Below the pieces are notes generated by a model. The model did not search any database. It was not told where the DNA came from and worked only from the letters and a program-made list of their open reading frames with translations. This document shows positions 7,268 to 15,370 of a stretch of DNA of 42,269 nt, one piece after another; position 1 is the first letter of the stretch, and every line of letters begins with the position of its first letter. The stretch lies in assembly GCA_026002045.1 (NCBI GenBank), contig BOAV01000011.1:1-42269 (forward strand), written 5' to 3'. A program made the translations under genes and the position numbers. Source of the stretch: Spirochaetia bacterium. GTDB taxonomy: Bacteria; Spirochaetota; Spirochaetia; Treponematales; Breznakiellaceae.

Positions 7268-8086
7268 ATGCAGAATCAAAAAATCTCCCAGGCTGAAGCT
7301 TTCAAGGGCCTTTACGATATCGTCGTGCGGCTCCGCGCCCCCGACGGCTGTCCCTGGGATCGGGAGCAAAATCCCATGAGCCTCCGCTCTGACCTTATTG
7401 AGGAAACCTATGAGTGCGTGGAGGCCATCGATCAAAAAGATCCCGCCCATATCCGGGAAGAACTGGGGGATATTTTTCTGCTGGTCACCATGCTTGCCTA
7501 CATGCACGAACAGGAAGGTTTTTTCTCTGTTGCCGATGCCCTTACCACAGTTTCCGAAAAACTGATCCGTCGTCATCCCCATGTGTTTGGTGCAGTAAAG
7601 GTGAAGGACAGCGCAGAGGTTCTGGATAATTGGGCAAAGATCAAAGTGGAACAGGAAGGCCGCAAACCGAAAGATTCGATCCTTGATGAAGTGTCCCGCG
7701 GGCTGCCTCCCCTGGACCGTTCGTATAAATTGCAAAAAAAGGCCGCCAAGGTTGGTTTCGACTGGGCCGAAGTAAAAGATGTGATCGGCAAAATCGAAGA
7801 AGAACTTGGCGAAGTAAACGAAGAAATTCTGCACAGTAATACTGTTGAGGCTGCTGACACAGCCAAAGAAGCGATAGAAGGCGAGTTGGGGGATCTTCTC
7901 TTTTCCGTGGTGAACCTCTGCCGTTTTCTCCGCGTTGAACCTTCGGTGGCCCTGCAGCGGACCAATGTCAAATTCGAAAACCGCTTCAAACACGTAGAGA
8001 AACGAATGAAAGAGACCAATCAGGAGATGAAGCAGGGGAATTTAAAGGCGATGGACAAATTCTGGGAAGAAGCAAAAACCCTATAG
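7268..8086 (+). CDS. mazG: MazG nucleoside triphosphate pyrophosphohydrolase
   Basis: MazG hydrolyses NTPs and dNTPs to monophosphates and pyrophosphate and helps clean the nucleotide pool. The 272-residue protein shows the two tandem MazG domains of the long form. The first has DGCPWDREQ, EETYECVE (45-52) and EELGDIF (64-70). The second has EEELGEVNEEI and EGELGDLLF. An insertion-like stretch HSNTVEAADTAKE lies between the helices of domain two, and its start is encoded by an exact CAGTAWTACTG palindrome. A GGGG-containing ribosome site lies at 7257-7262. The stop overlaps the convergent glycosyltransferase gene by six bases. Confidence 0.93.
   Translation: MQNQKISQAEAFKGLYDIVVRLRAPDGCPWDREQNPMSLRSDLIEETYECVEAIDQKDPAHIREELGDIFLLVTMLAYMHEQEGFFSVADALTTVSEKLIRRHPHVFGAVKVKDSAEVLDNWAKIKVEQEGRKPKDSILDEVSRGLPPLDRSYKLQKKAAKVGFDWAEVKDVIGKIEEELGEVNEEILHSNTVEAADTAKEAIEGELGDLLFSVVNLCRFLRVEPSVALQRTNVKFENRFKHVEKRMKETNQEMKQGNLKAMDKFWEEAKTL
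7834..7844. repeat. CAGTAWTACTG palindrome, copy 3
   Basis: Exact CAGTAATACTG in mazG, read as SNTV within a poorly conserved linker of the second MazG domain. Confidence 0.85.
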
Positions 8087-9358
8087 CTGCCCAAAGTTCA
8101 TCAGCACCTGGCGGAGCCGCTGTTCCAGAAGCTTGAAGGAAAAGAACTTGCGGCCCAGGGCAAAGTTGCGGGCCGCCATTATTTCGGCGGCCTGGGGATA
8201 ATCCAGCATGGTCCGGACGGCGTCCACCGTGCCGGGGCTTATGTAGTTGTCCATCACCACCACGTCAAAATCCAGGGGCTCGATGTCCCGCTGAAAAATC
8301 GCGTAGCGGTTGACCAGAATAGGTTTTCTGAACCAGATCGCTTCAAGGAAGGCGTTGCCGAAACCTTCGTAGGTGGAAGGGTAGGTGACAAAGTCGGCGT
8401 TAAGGTAGCAGTCCCAAAGGCTGTACTTCCGTTGGCCCGTTTCCGTTAAGCCCCGTTCCGCGCCGATAAGGTCCGGCCGGATGATCACCTCCACACCCAA
8501 AAGATCCGCATAATCCATGGTCCGCTTGTAGTAGTCCGAACCCTCATCCCGTTCCTGGTGGCTGATCAGGAGTTTCACCTTTCGGTCCTTCAGCCTGCTT
8601 GCCAGTTCAATGGAGTGTTCGATTCCTTTCCGGGCGACCATCCGGGTGGGCTGGAGGAACAGCGCCTCATCATCGGCAAAGCCCAGATCCTTCCGCAGCC
8701 CATAGGAGTATTCGTCCCTGGCCGGAGGTTCCGTGTCATAGTCAAACACATTGGGGATAATGATGGAAGAAATGCCGCAGCGGTAGGAGAGGCGCTGCCG
8801 GGCTTCGGAATTGATCACCACGTGATTAATGGAATGGAGCTGGGGCGGGAAGGACATGGAAAGATAATCTCCCACGCAGTTGACAGCGAAGCGCTGGCGC
8901 TCCCAGGAAAAATCATGATGATGGGCAATGACGGGAATCCCCGTCTCGGCGATAAATTCCGTAATCGCAAGCCCCAGGGGGATATGCATGGGAATGGTCA
9001 GGCAATTTTCGCATATCAGAAGATCAATTTTAAAGGCGTGCACAAAGTCGTAGAGGCTGCGTTTAAGTTTGTACCGTATCCCCTGAATCTCCCCGGTTAG
9101 GGTTTCGTTCCGCACGGTGGTCCCGAAACAGCGTTCCTGAATTTTCATGACATCGGGGTGCCCGAAGAAAGCTTCTTCCACCACCATGGACCTGGCCGGT
9201 TCCCAATCGGAAAGGCCGGAGAAGAAATAGCAGTCGCAGCCCATCTTTTCCAGCACCTGCCGCCATTTGGCGGTTTCCAGAGACACTCCGTCTGTTCCCT
9301 GAAGCCGGGTAGAGACGAATCCGATACGCTTGATACTGGTGGTCCGTGTGAGGTACAT
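8081..9358 (-). CDS. Glycosyltransferase family 4-like
   Basis: This 425-residue GT-B fold transferase has an N-terminal acceptor domain beginning RIGFVSTRLQGTDGVSLE. The C-terminal nucleotide-sugar domain carries LFLQPTRMVARKGIEHSIEL and the GT4 signature EGFGNAFLE (E-x7-E) in YPSTYEGFGNAFLEAIWF. It would transfer a sugar from a nucleotide donor to an envelope glycan, glycolipid or compatible solute; donor and acceptor cannot be read from sequence. There is no signal peptide. It lies downstream of the lipoprotein gene, with a conserved hairpin repeat between them, and is convergent with mazG. Confidence 0.88.
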   Translation of the reverse strand: MYLTRTTSIKRIGFVSTRLQGTDGVSLETAKWRQVLEKMGCDCYFFSGLSDWEPARSMVVEEAFFGHPDVMKIQERCFGTTVRNETLTGEIQGIRYKLKRSLYDFVHAFKIDLLICENCLTIPMHIPLGLAITEFIAETGIPVIAHHHDFSWERQRFAVNCVGDYLSMSFPPQLHSINHVVINSEARQRLSYRCGISSIIIPNVFDYDTEPPARDEYSYGLRKDLGFADDEALFLQPTRMVARKGIEHSIELASRLKDRKVKLLISHQERDEGSDYYKRTMDYADLLGVEVIIRPDLIGAERGLTETGQRKYSLWDCYLNADFVTYPSTYEGFGNAFLEAIWFRKPILVNRYAIFQRDIEPLDFDVVVMDNYISPGTVDAVRTMLDYPQAAEIMAARNFALGRKFFSFKLLEQRLRQVLMNFGQL

Positions 9359-9407
9359 ATCTTAATTATCGTAACAACGCAGCCGGAAATAAATGGAGAA
9401 GATGATA

Positions 9408-9444
9408 GACTTGTTCGAGAACCAACCGGGTTCTCGAACAAGTC
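9408..9444. repeat. 37-base hairpin repeat, copy A
   Basis: The arms GACTTGTTCGAGAACC (9408-9423) and GGTTCTCGAACAAGTC (9429-9444) are perfectly complementary, with loop AACCG. The same element, with a paired CG to TA change in both arms, occurs at 31295-31331. It lies 13 bases past the stop of the minus-strand lipoprotein gene. No T run follows on either strand. Confidence 0.85.
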
Positions 9445-9457
9445 CGATATACGTCAC

Positions 9458-10315
9458 CTAGAACTGCCGGACGGCGCGGACCCCTACTTCTCCGCCGCTG
9501 CGATCCGTTTCCCTGCCGGAAGCAAAATTTATTGCAATATTGGGCCTTTCATTTACAGCGGTTGAGCTCAAATACCACATGGTCTTAAAATCACCCAGTC
9601 CCTGCTTATAAAGGTTATAATACATACAGAGCAGTTCCTCCGAAGAGGGCAGATACCAGTCGTCGAAGCCGTTTACTACCAGATTGTCACAAATCCACAT
9701 GGGAGTATTGATACCGCCCCCTTTCTGTTCAAAAAACGCTATGAATTTCCGGGTGTTTTCCCTGCCCGCCCCTAAACGCCAATCATTTACTTTATACTGA
9801 CGGAAAATTTCGGCAGAATGAAATCCCCGCGATTTCTGTTCCGTCTCTGCCGGGGCCGCTTCCAGGTACCGCCAGCCATTGGAATTATCGTCCTTGACAT
9901 AGAACACAATCCCCCCGGTGGGTCCGGTGTCACCGATTTTGTAGGCCGCCGCTTGTTCCCGGGCCGCTTGTTCCCGGGCTGCCTGTTCCCGGGCTGCCTG
10001 TTCCCGGGCCGCTTGTTCCTGGGCTGCCTGTTCCCGGGCCGCTTGTTCCTGGGCCGCTTGTTCCTGGGCTGCCTGTTCCCGGGCCGCCTGTTCCTGGGCC
10101 GCTTGTTCCCGGGCTGCCTGTTCCTGGGCCGCTTGTTCCCGGGCTGCCTGTTCCTGAGCCGCCCGGGCCAAGACCCTTCGCTCCGGAACTTTTTGTCGCG
10201 GAATTACTATTGTACCGGCTTCGCTGTTCGTTTGCGCATCAGAAGCGCAGCCTATCAAAACAAAAGCCATAAGACCAAAGAGGAGCAAGGCGGCTTGTAC
10301 CATCCTGTTTTTCAT
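9458..10315 (-). CDS. Lipoprotein with EQAAR/Q pentapeptide repeats and DUF1566-like domain
   Basis: This encodes a 285-residue lipoprotein. ATG at 10315 is preferred (GGGG ribosome site, then MKNRMVQAALLLFGLMAFV and lipobox LIGC); an in-frame ATG at 10351 would place 12 odd residues before the signal peptide. After the mature Cys comes a short linker, then 14 tandem five-residue units EQAA(R/Q/A). These would form a long alanine-rich coiled coil or helical stalk. The C-terminal domain begins KIGDTGPTGGIVFYVKDD and ends GVRAVRQF, a DUF1566-like fold (GWRYLEAAP, DWYLPSSEEL) common in treponemal lipoproteins. The protein is probably surface or periplasmic, and no enzymatic role is evident. Copy number of the stalk may vary between strains. 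Confidence 0.87.
   Translation of the reverse strand: MKNRMVQAALLLFGLMAFVLIGCASDAQTNSEAGTIVIPRQKVPERRVLARAAQEQAAREQAAQEQAAREQAAQEQAAREQAAQEQAAQEQAAREQAAQEQAAREQAAREQAAREQAAREQAAAYKIGDTGPTGGIVFYVKDDNSNGWRYLEAAPAETEQKSRGFHSAEIFRQYKVNDWRLGAGRENTRKFIAFFEQKGGGINTPMWICDNLVVNGFDDWYLPSSEELLCMYYNLYKQGLGDFKTMWYLSSTAVNERPNIAINFASGRETDRSGGEVGVRAVRQF
9944..10153 (-). repeat. 15-bp minisatellite in the lipoprotein gene
   Basis: There are fourteen 15-bp units (210 bases) encoding EQAAR or EQAAQ, with the last being EQAAA. The units differ mainly at the Arg/Gln codon (CGG/CAG) and at wobble positions. A multiple of three means gain or loss of units keeps the frame. Confidence 0.92.
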
Positions 10316-10332
10316 AAAACACCCCATAGAAA

Positions 10333-10373
10333 TAAAAAAACCCGGAAACACCGTATAACGGCGTCTCCGGGTT
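10333..10373 (-). terminator. Rho-independent terminator of nifJ
   Basis: Read on the minus strand, AACCCGGA (10373-10366) pairs with TCCGGGTT (10346-10339), with further inner pairing around TTATACGG, followed at once by a run of T (10340-10334). It lies about 47 bases past the nifJ stop and just ahead of the lipoprotein gene, so it separates the two transcripts. Confidence 0.85.
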
Positions 10374-10419
10374 CAATTCTAAGATCGGCCAATACTAAAA
10401 AAACTGTAGCTTTTTTAGC

Positions 10420-13400
10420 CTAGAAAGGCCGGTCAGCTAGATACTTGTACTCCTTCCAAAGCCGTTCGGTCTGGGCCTTGGCTTTCGCCAGCAGGGCGTC
10501 GGCCCGGTCGGGGCTGGCGGCCTTAAGGCTCTTGAAGCGCACTTCCTTGTACATGAAGTCCTCAATACTGGTGGTGGCTTCCTTGGAGTCAAGCTGGAAG
10601 GGGTTCTTGCCCTGGTCCTTGAGCCGGGGATCGTAGCGGTACAGGGGCCAAATGCCCGAGGTAACCGCCGCCTTCTGCTGCTCCAGACCCTTGCTCATGT
10701 CGATGCCGTGGTTGATGCAGTGGGAGTAGGCGATGATGATACTCGCTCCGGGGTAGGACTCCGCTTCGCGGAAGGCCTTGATGGTCTGGGCCATGTTGGC
10801 GCCCAGGGAAATCCGGGCCACATACACGTAACCGTAGCTCATGGCCTGGGCCCCCAGGTCCTTCTTCACGATGTCCTTTCCGGCCGCGGCGAAGCGGGCG
10901 ATGGCCCCCACGGGGGTTGCCTTGGACATCTGGCCTCCGGTGTTGGAGTACACCTCGGTGTCCATCACGAGGAGGTTCACGTTCCGGTTGGAGGCGATCA
11001 CGTGGTCCAGTCCGCCGTAGCCGATGTCGTAGGCCCATCCGTCCCCGCCGAGCACCCAGACCGACCGCTTGATAAAGTGGTCCGCCAGGGAGACGAGCAA
11101 CTGCGCGGTGTTGTTGGCATTGCCCTTGAGGGCGGCCTTGAGATCATCCACGTTTTTGCGCTGGGCGTCGATGGCGGCGTCATCTTCCTGGGTATTGGCC
11201 AGAATCTTGTCGATGAGCGCGGCCTGTACGCCTTCACCCTTGGCCTTGAGCGCGATTTCACGGGCGTGTTCCGCCAGTTTGTCGCTGGTAAGCCGCATAC
11301 CCATGCCGAACTCGGCGGCGTCCTCGAAGAGGCTGTTGGACCAGACCGGTCCGCGGCCGTCTTCGCGCTTGGCGTAGGGGGTGGTGGGAAGGTTCCCGCC
11401 GTAGATGGAGGAACAGCCCGTGGCGTTGGCAATGACCGCCCGGTCGCCGAAGAGCTGGGAAAGGATCTTGACGTAGGGGGTTTCACCGCAGCCGCCGCAG
11501 GCCCCGGAGAATTCAAAGAGGGGCCGCTTGTAGGCCAGGCCCTTCACGGTGGAAAGGTTGAGCTCCGCAGCGGGAACCTCAGGCAGGCTGAGGAAGTAAT
11601 CCCAGGCAGCGGCCTGTTCCGCGTGGTACTGGGGATCATCGGAATAGGATTTCCATGAGAGGGCCTGGGGCTTGGAAGCGTCCTTGGACATGGGGCAGAT
11701 GTTGATACAGACCCCGCATTCCATGCAGTCTTCGGCGGAAATGACCAGGCAGGTCTTCTTCCCGTCCACAGCCTTGGGTTTTATCGCCGCAGTCTTGAGG
11801 CCCGCCGGTGCTTTCGTCACCTCGGCATCGGTGAGGTTCTTCATGCGGATACAGGCGTGGGAACAGACCGCGGCGCAGTTACCGCACTGGATACAAACCT
11901 CAGGGTTCCAGGCGGGCACCCGCTCGGCAACGGCCCGTTTTTCGTACTGGGTGGTGGCGGTGGGGAAGGTCCCGTCATCGGGGATCTTGGAAACCGCGAG
12001 CTTGTCCCCTTCCTGCACGGAAACGGCCCCCAGCACTTCCTGAATCCAGGAATCCTTGGCAGTGGCAAAGGGCTTCTTCATGTGGAGCTTGCTGTCGGCA
12101 GCGGAGTACTTCACTTCCTCAACCGCGGAAAGGGCGGCGTCCACGGTGGCATAGTTTTTCTGCACCACATCGGCGCCCTTCTTGCCGTAGGACTTTTCGA
12201 TGAAGTGCTTCATCTCCTCCACAGCCTGGGCTTCGGGGAGCACCCCGGAAATTTTGAAGTAGGCGGCCTGCATAACCGTGTTGATGCGGTTACCCATGCC
12301 GGTCTTGCGGGCGATTTCAGCGGCGTTGATCACGTAAAACCTGAGTTTCTTGTCGATGATCCGCTTCTGGGCCTCAAGGGGGATTTCCTTCCATACTTCC
12401 GCCGCATTGAAGGGGCTGTTCAGGAGGAAGGTGCCCCCCTCTTTGACATTGGCCAGCATGTCCAGGATTTCTATATAGGAAAACTTGTGACAGGCCAGGA
12501 AGTCCGCCTTGGTGATAAGGTAGGGCCGGCGGATCGCCTTTTTGCCGAAGCGCAGATGGGAGATGGTGAAGCCCCCGGACTTTTTCGAGTCATAGGAGAA
12601 GTAGGCCTGGGCGGAAAGTTCCGGTTTGGCATCCCCGATGATCTTGATGGAGTTCTTGTTGGCGCCGACTGTCCCGTCTGAACCGAGGCCGTAGAACATG
12701 GCTTCGTTCATCCCCTCTTCCGCAAGGAAGAAGGCATCGTCGTAGGCAAGGCTCTTGCCTAGGATATCGTCATTGATGCCCACCACAAAGTTGGCGATCT
12801 TCTTGCCGGAAAGGTTATCGAACACCGCCTTGACCATGGCGGGGGTGAATTCCTTGGAACCAAGACCGTAGCGGCCGCCCAGTACGATGGGCTCACTCTT
12901 GAAGGGCGCGGTCCCGGCGGCCAAAGTTTCGGCCAGTGCGGTGCGCACATCCTGATACAGGGGTTCGCCAAGGGCGCCCGGATCTTTGGTCCGGTCCAGC
13001 ACGGCGATAGACTTCACCGTGGCGGGCAGGGCCTTTACAAAGAGGCTTGCGTCAAAGGGCCGGTAGAGCCGGACCTTCAAAAGGCCGACCTTTTCGCCCT
13101 TGTTTGCCAGATATTCGGTGGTTTCTTCCACGGTTTCCGCCCCGGAACCCATGATGATGATCACCTTCTCGGCATCCTTGGCGCCGAAGTAGTCAAATAC
13201 ATGGTAGGAACGGCCGGTGAGCTTGGCGTACTTGTCCATTTCCGCCTGTACTATAGAAGGAACCTTCTCGTAATACTTGTTGACCCCTTCCCGGCCCTGG
13301 AAATAGGTGTCCGGGTTCTGGGCAGTACCGCGGATCGAGGGATTTTCGGGGGTAAGACCCCGTTTGCGGTGGGCCAGGACCAGTTCATCGTCGATCATCG

Positions 13401-13980
13401 CCCGCATCACTTCAAAGGAAACTTCTTCAATTTTCTGGTACTCGTGGCTGGTGCGGAAGCCGTCAAAGAAGTGGAGGAAGGGCACCCGTGAGCGCAGGGT
13501 GGCGGCGTGGGCGATAATCGCCAGATCCATCACTTCCTGCACACTGTTACTGGAGAGCATGGCCCATCCGGTCTGCCGGCAGGCCATCACGTCCTGGTGG
13601 TCGCCGAAAATCGACAGGGAACTGGTTGCCAGCGCCCGTGCGGCGATGTGGAACACCGTGGAGGTAAGCTCCCCGGCGATCTTGTACATATTGGGGATCA
13701 TCAGCAGGAGCCCCTGGGATGCCGTAAAGGTGGTGGTCAGCGCCCCGGTGGTCAAGGCCCCGTGGACCGCGCCGGCGGCCCCCGCTTCACTCTGCATTTC
13801 TACAACCTGGGGGATAGTGCCCCACAGGTTTTTCCGGCCCTGGGCGGAAAACTCGTCAGAGAGTTCCCCCATAGGGCTGGACGGGGTAATCGGGTAAATC
13901 GCGATTACTTCACTCAGCGCGTGGGCCACGTGGGCCGCGGCGTTGTTGCCGTCAATCATAACCATGTTTTTTTCAGCCAT
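10420..13980 (-). CDS. nifJ: Pyruvate:ferredoxin (flavodoxin) oxidoreductase, single chain
   Basis: This oxidises pyruvate with CoA to acetyl-CoA and CO2, passing electrons to ferredoxin or flavodoxin, a central step of anaerobic fermentation. The 1186-residue protein is the full-length fused form. The N-terminal domain has IYPITPSSPMGE, and a CoA/transketolase-like middle follows. Two [4Fe-4S] ferredoxin clusters lie near residues 690-760 (CIQCGNCAAVC and CMECGVCINIC). The C-terminal TPP domain has CGGCGETPY, NATGCSSIYGG and GDGWAYDIGYGG. ATG at 13980 follows GAGGAAA; an ATG at 13992 would put that ribosome site inside the gene. It has its own promoter and terminator. It contains none of the palindromes found in most other genes here. 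Confidence 0.97.
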   Translation of the reverse strand: MAEKNMVMIDGNNAAAHVAHALSEVIAIYPITPSSPMGELSDEFSAQGRKNLWGTIPQVVEMQSEAGAAGAVHGALTTGALTTTFTASQGLLLMIPNMYKIAGELTSTVFHIAARALATSSLSIFGDHQDVMACRQTGWAMLSSNSVQEVMDLAIIAHAATLRSRVPFLHFFDGFRTSHEYQKIEEVSFEVMRAMIDDELVLAHRKRGLTPENPSIRGTAQNPDTYFQGREGVNKYYEKVPSIVQAEMDKYAKLTGRSYHVFDYFGAKDAEKVIIIMGSGAETVEETTEYLANKGEKVGLLKVRLYRPFDASLFVKALPATVKSIAVLDRTKDPGALGEPLYQDVRTALAETLAAGTAPFKSEPIVLGGRYGLGSKEFTPAMVKAVFDNLSGKKIANFVVGINDDILGKSLAYDDAFFLAEEGMNEAMFYGLGSDGTVGANKNSIKIIGDAKPELSAQAYFSYDSKKSGGFTISHLRFGKKAIRRPYLITKADFLACHKFSYIEILDMLANVKEGGTFLLNSPFNAAEVWKEIPLEAQKRIIDKKLRFYVINAAEIARKTGMGNRINTVMQAAYFKISGVLPEAQAVEEMKHFIEKSYGKKGADVVQKNYATVDAALSAVEEVKYSAADSKLHMKKPFATAKDSWIQEVLGAVSVQEGDKLAVSKIPDDGTFPTATTQYEKRAVAERVPAWNPEVCIQCGNCAAVCSHACIRMKNLTDAEVTKAPAGLKTAAIKPKAVDGKKTCLVISAEDCMECGVCINICPMSKDASKPQALSWKSYSDDPQYHAEQAAAWDYFLSLPEVPAAELNLSTVKGLAYKRPLFEFSGACGGCGETPYVKILSQLFGDRAVIANATGCSSIYGGNLPTTPYAKREDGRGPVWSNSLFEDAAEFGMGMRLTSDKLAEHAREIALKAKGEGVQAALIDKILANTQEDDAAIDAQRKNVDDLKAALKGNANNTAQLLVSLADHFIKRSVWVLGGDGWAYDIGYGGLDHVIASNRNVNLLVMDTEVYSNTGGQMSKATPVGAIARFAAAGKDIVKKDLGAQAMSYGYVYVARISLGANMAQTIKAFREAESYPGASIIIAYSHCINHGIDMSKGLEQQKAAVTSGIWPLYRYDPRLKDQGKNPFQLDSKEATTSIEDFMYKEVRFKSLKAASPDRADALLAKAKAQTERLWKEYKYLADRPF

Positions 13981-14009
13981 TTGTTTCCTCATTAGGTAGG
14001 GTTTTCCTT

Positions 14010-14038
14010 AGTTTAGACTTCCGGGGGGATTTATGCAA
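14010..14038 (-). promoter_or_regulatory. nifJ promoter
   Basis: On the minus strand TTGCAT (14038-14033), a 17-base spacer and TAAACT (14015-14010) form a convincing sigma70-type promoter 30 bases before the nifJ start codon. Confidence 0.6.
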
Positions 14039-14061
14039 GGCGCTACGGGGGCGCCCGGCTA

Positions 14062-14090
14062 TTTTCAAGGGTTCAAGTTTAAAGTATGAT
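14062..14090 (+). promoter_or_regulatory. Weak candidate promoter of the MoxR/DUF58 operon
   Basis: TTTTCA (14062-14067), a 17-base spacer and TATGAT (14085-14090) lie 21 bases before the first gene. The -35 box is poor. Confidence 0.35.
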
Positions 14091-14111
14091 CGGTTTTATA
14101 AGGAGGATTTT

Positions 14112-14621
14112 ATGTCCGATACGGTTAATCCCTGGCAGAGTCCGGGGGCGGAAGTCAGCACGGAAAGAGGGCCCGGTTTTTCGCAGACCCTTTCTGTCAC
14201 CATGGTTCGTTACCTTAAAGAAGCGGCGCCCTGGCTCCGCTTTGTCGGTATCCTCAGTTTTATAGGCTGTGGTTTCACTGTTTTGGCGGGAATCATCGTT
14301 GCCATCTCCATGGCGGCTTCCGCAGAAGCTGCGGAGGCATTAGGGGCAAGTTTGGGGATTGCCGGCGGCTTGGTGGGAATCGCCATGGGGCTCTTATACG
14401 TTCTTATAGGGGCGTTGATGTTTTTTCCCGCCCGGTTTATCTATAATTTCGGGGCGAAGATCCGGAATTATACCCTGAGCAATGCGGAGCAGGATCTTGA
14501 GGATGCCTTCAAAAACAACAAATCCCTCTGGAAATTTTATGGAATCCTGTCCATTATCTCCCTTGCCCTTGTTCCGGTGGGCCTGATCACCGCTGTTGTG
14601 ATAGCCGTCACGTCTCTTTAA
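14112..14621 (+). CDS. Small membrane protein, DUF5362-like
   Basis: This 169-residue membrane protein has about three hydrophobic helices (near 43-68, 80-105, 143-166). Between helices 2 and 3 comes a soluble FIYNFGAKIRNYTLSNAEQD segment, which resembles DUF5362 proteins. AAGGAGGA at 14100-14107 is a strong ribosome site. It is the first gene of a seven-gene operon; its stop overlaps the next start by one base (TAATG). The function is unknown. Its place ahead of RDD, SpoIIM-like and MoxR genes suggests a part in the same envelope system. Confidence 0.82.
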   Translation: MSDTVNPWQSPGAEVSTERGPGFSQTLSVTMVRYLKEAAPWLRFVGILSFIGCGFTVLAGIIVAISMAASAEAAEALGASLGIAGGLVGIAMGLLYVLIGALMFFPARFIYNFGAKIRNYTLSNAEQDLEDAFKNNKSLWKFYGILSIISLALVPVGLITAVVIAVTSL

Positions 14622-15370
14622 TGAATAACTCCGGGTATGCATATACCGATTCATCCCTGGGGGTTGAAACCCCTGAGGGGATAGAATTTGTCCTTTTCCC
14701 GGCGGGGCCGCTCATACGGAGCTGCGCATGGGGGATCGATCAGCTTATCCAGTGGACCCTTATTCTGATCATTTCAATTGCCGCCGGTTTTTTTGGAGAA
14801 AAAAACGGCGGCCGTTGGCTTTTCCTGATCCTGATTTTCGGCATCGACTGGTTTTATCATGTGATGTGGGAAATTCTGTTCCGGGGCCAGAGTCCGGGCA
14901 AGCGGATCATGGGCATCCGGGTGGTGGGGAGCGGCGGGGAGCCCGTGAGTCCCGGCGGATCTTTTCTACGGAACCTGCTGCGCTTTGCGGATACCTTTCT
15001 TTTTTTATACCCCATTGTCCTTATCTGCATGTCCGCAAGTCGGGGGTTCAGGCGATTGGGGGATTGGGCGGGCGGTACCCTGGTGGTCTACACAAACCAG
15101 ACTTTGGCTCCGCCACGGTTTCACCCTGTTGCGGTATCCCCGTCTTTCACACCGCGGATAAGCCCTCCGTCTAATTTGTCCTTCGGGGAAAAACAGGCCA
15201 TCCTCATGTTTGCCCGGCGTTATCCCCTTTTGGGAAAGGCCCGTGCCGATGAGATCGCCGCAGGCTATTCGGAACAGCTGCGCAGTATTACTGCGGATGC
15301 CGGAACTGATGCGCTCTCCCCATCGGCTTGCCTTTTGGGCATTGCCCGGGTTCTGGAGAGTGAGCGGTGA
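14621..15370 (+). CDS. RDD-family membrane protein
   Basis: This 249-residue protein has the RDD domain in residues about 20-160. The motif Arg is in GPLIRSCAWGIDQLIQW, the middle helix pair is ILIFGIDWFYHVMWEILFRGQSPGKRIMGIRVV, and the Asp is in FRRLGDWAGGTLVV. RDD proteins are small integral membrane proteins, some linked to Na+/H+ exchange, but most have no known role. The C-terminal 90 residues form a cytoplasmic tail. It overlaps both neighbours (1 base upstream, 4 bases downstream). An exact palindrome at 15283 lies in the tail. Confidence 0.87.
   Translation: MNNSGYAYTDSSLGVETPEGIEFVLFPAGPLIRSCAWGIDQLIQWTLILIISIAAGFFGEKNGGRWLFLILIFGIDWFYHVMWEILFRGQSPGKRIMGIRVVGSGGEPVSPGGSFLRNLLRFADTFLFLYPIVLICMSASRGFRRLGDWAGGTLVVYTNQTLAPPRFHPVAVSPSFTPRISPPSNLSFGEKQAILMFARRYPLLGKARADEIAAGYSEQLRSITADAGTDALSPSACLLGIARVLESER
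15283..15293. repeat. CAGTAWTACTG palindrome, copy 4
   Basis: Exact CAGTATTACTG within a 15-bp form CGCAGTATTACTGCG, read as RSITA in the RDD protein tail. Confidence 0.85.

Noticed and set aside
9408..9444. Hairpin as an ordinary rho-independent terminator of the lipoprotein gene
   Set aside because: No T run follows on either strand, and the element recurs with a conserved loop elsewhere.
9944..10153. Regular short repeats that might be mistaken for a CRISPR array
   Set aside because: There are no spacers; the 15-bp units are directly tandem, in frame, and encode EQAA(R/Q/A) within a lipoprotein.
10708..11658. Long plus-strand open frame of 316 codons
   Set aside because: It lies wholly antisense to nifJ, is Gly/Val/His-rich as expected from the complement of GC-rich coding sequence, and has no ribosome site or family motif.
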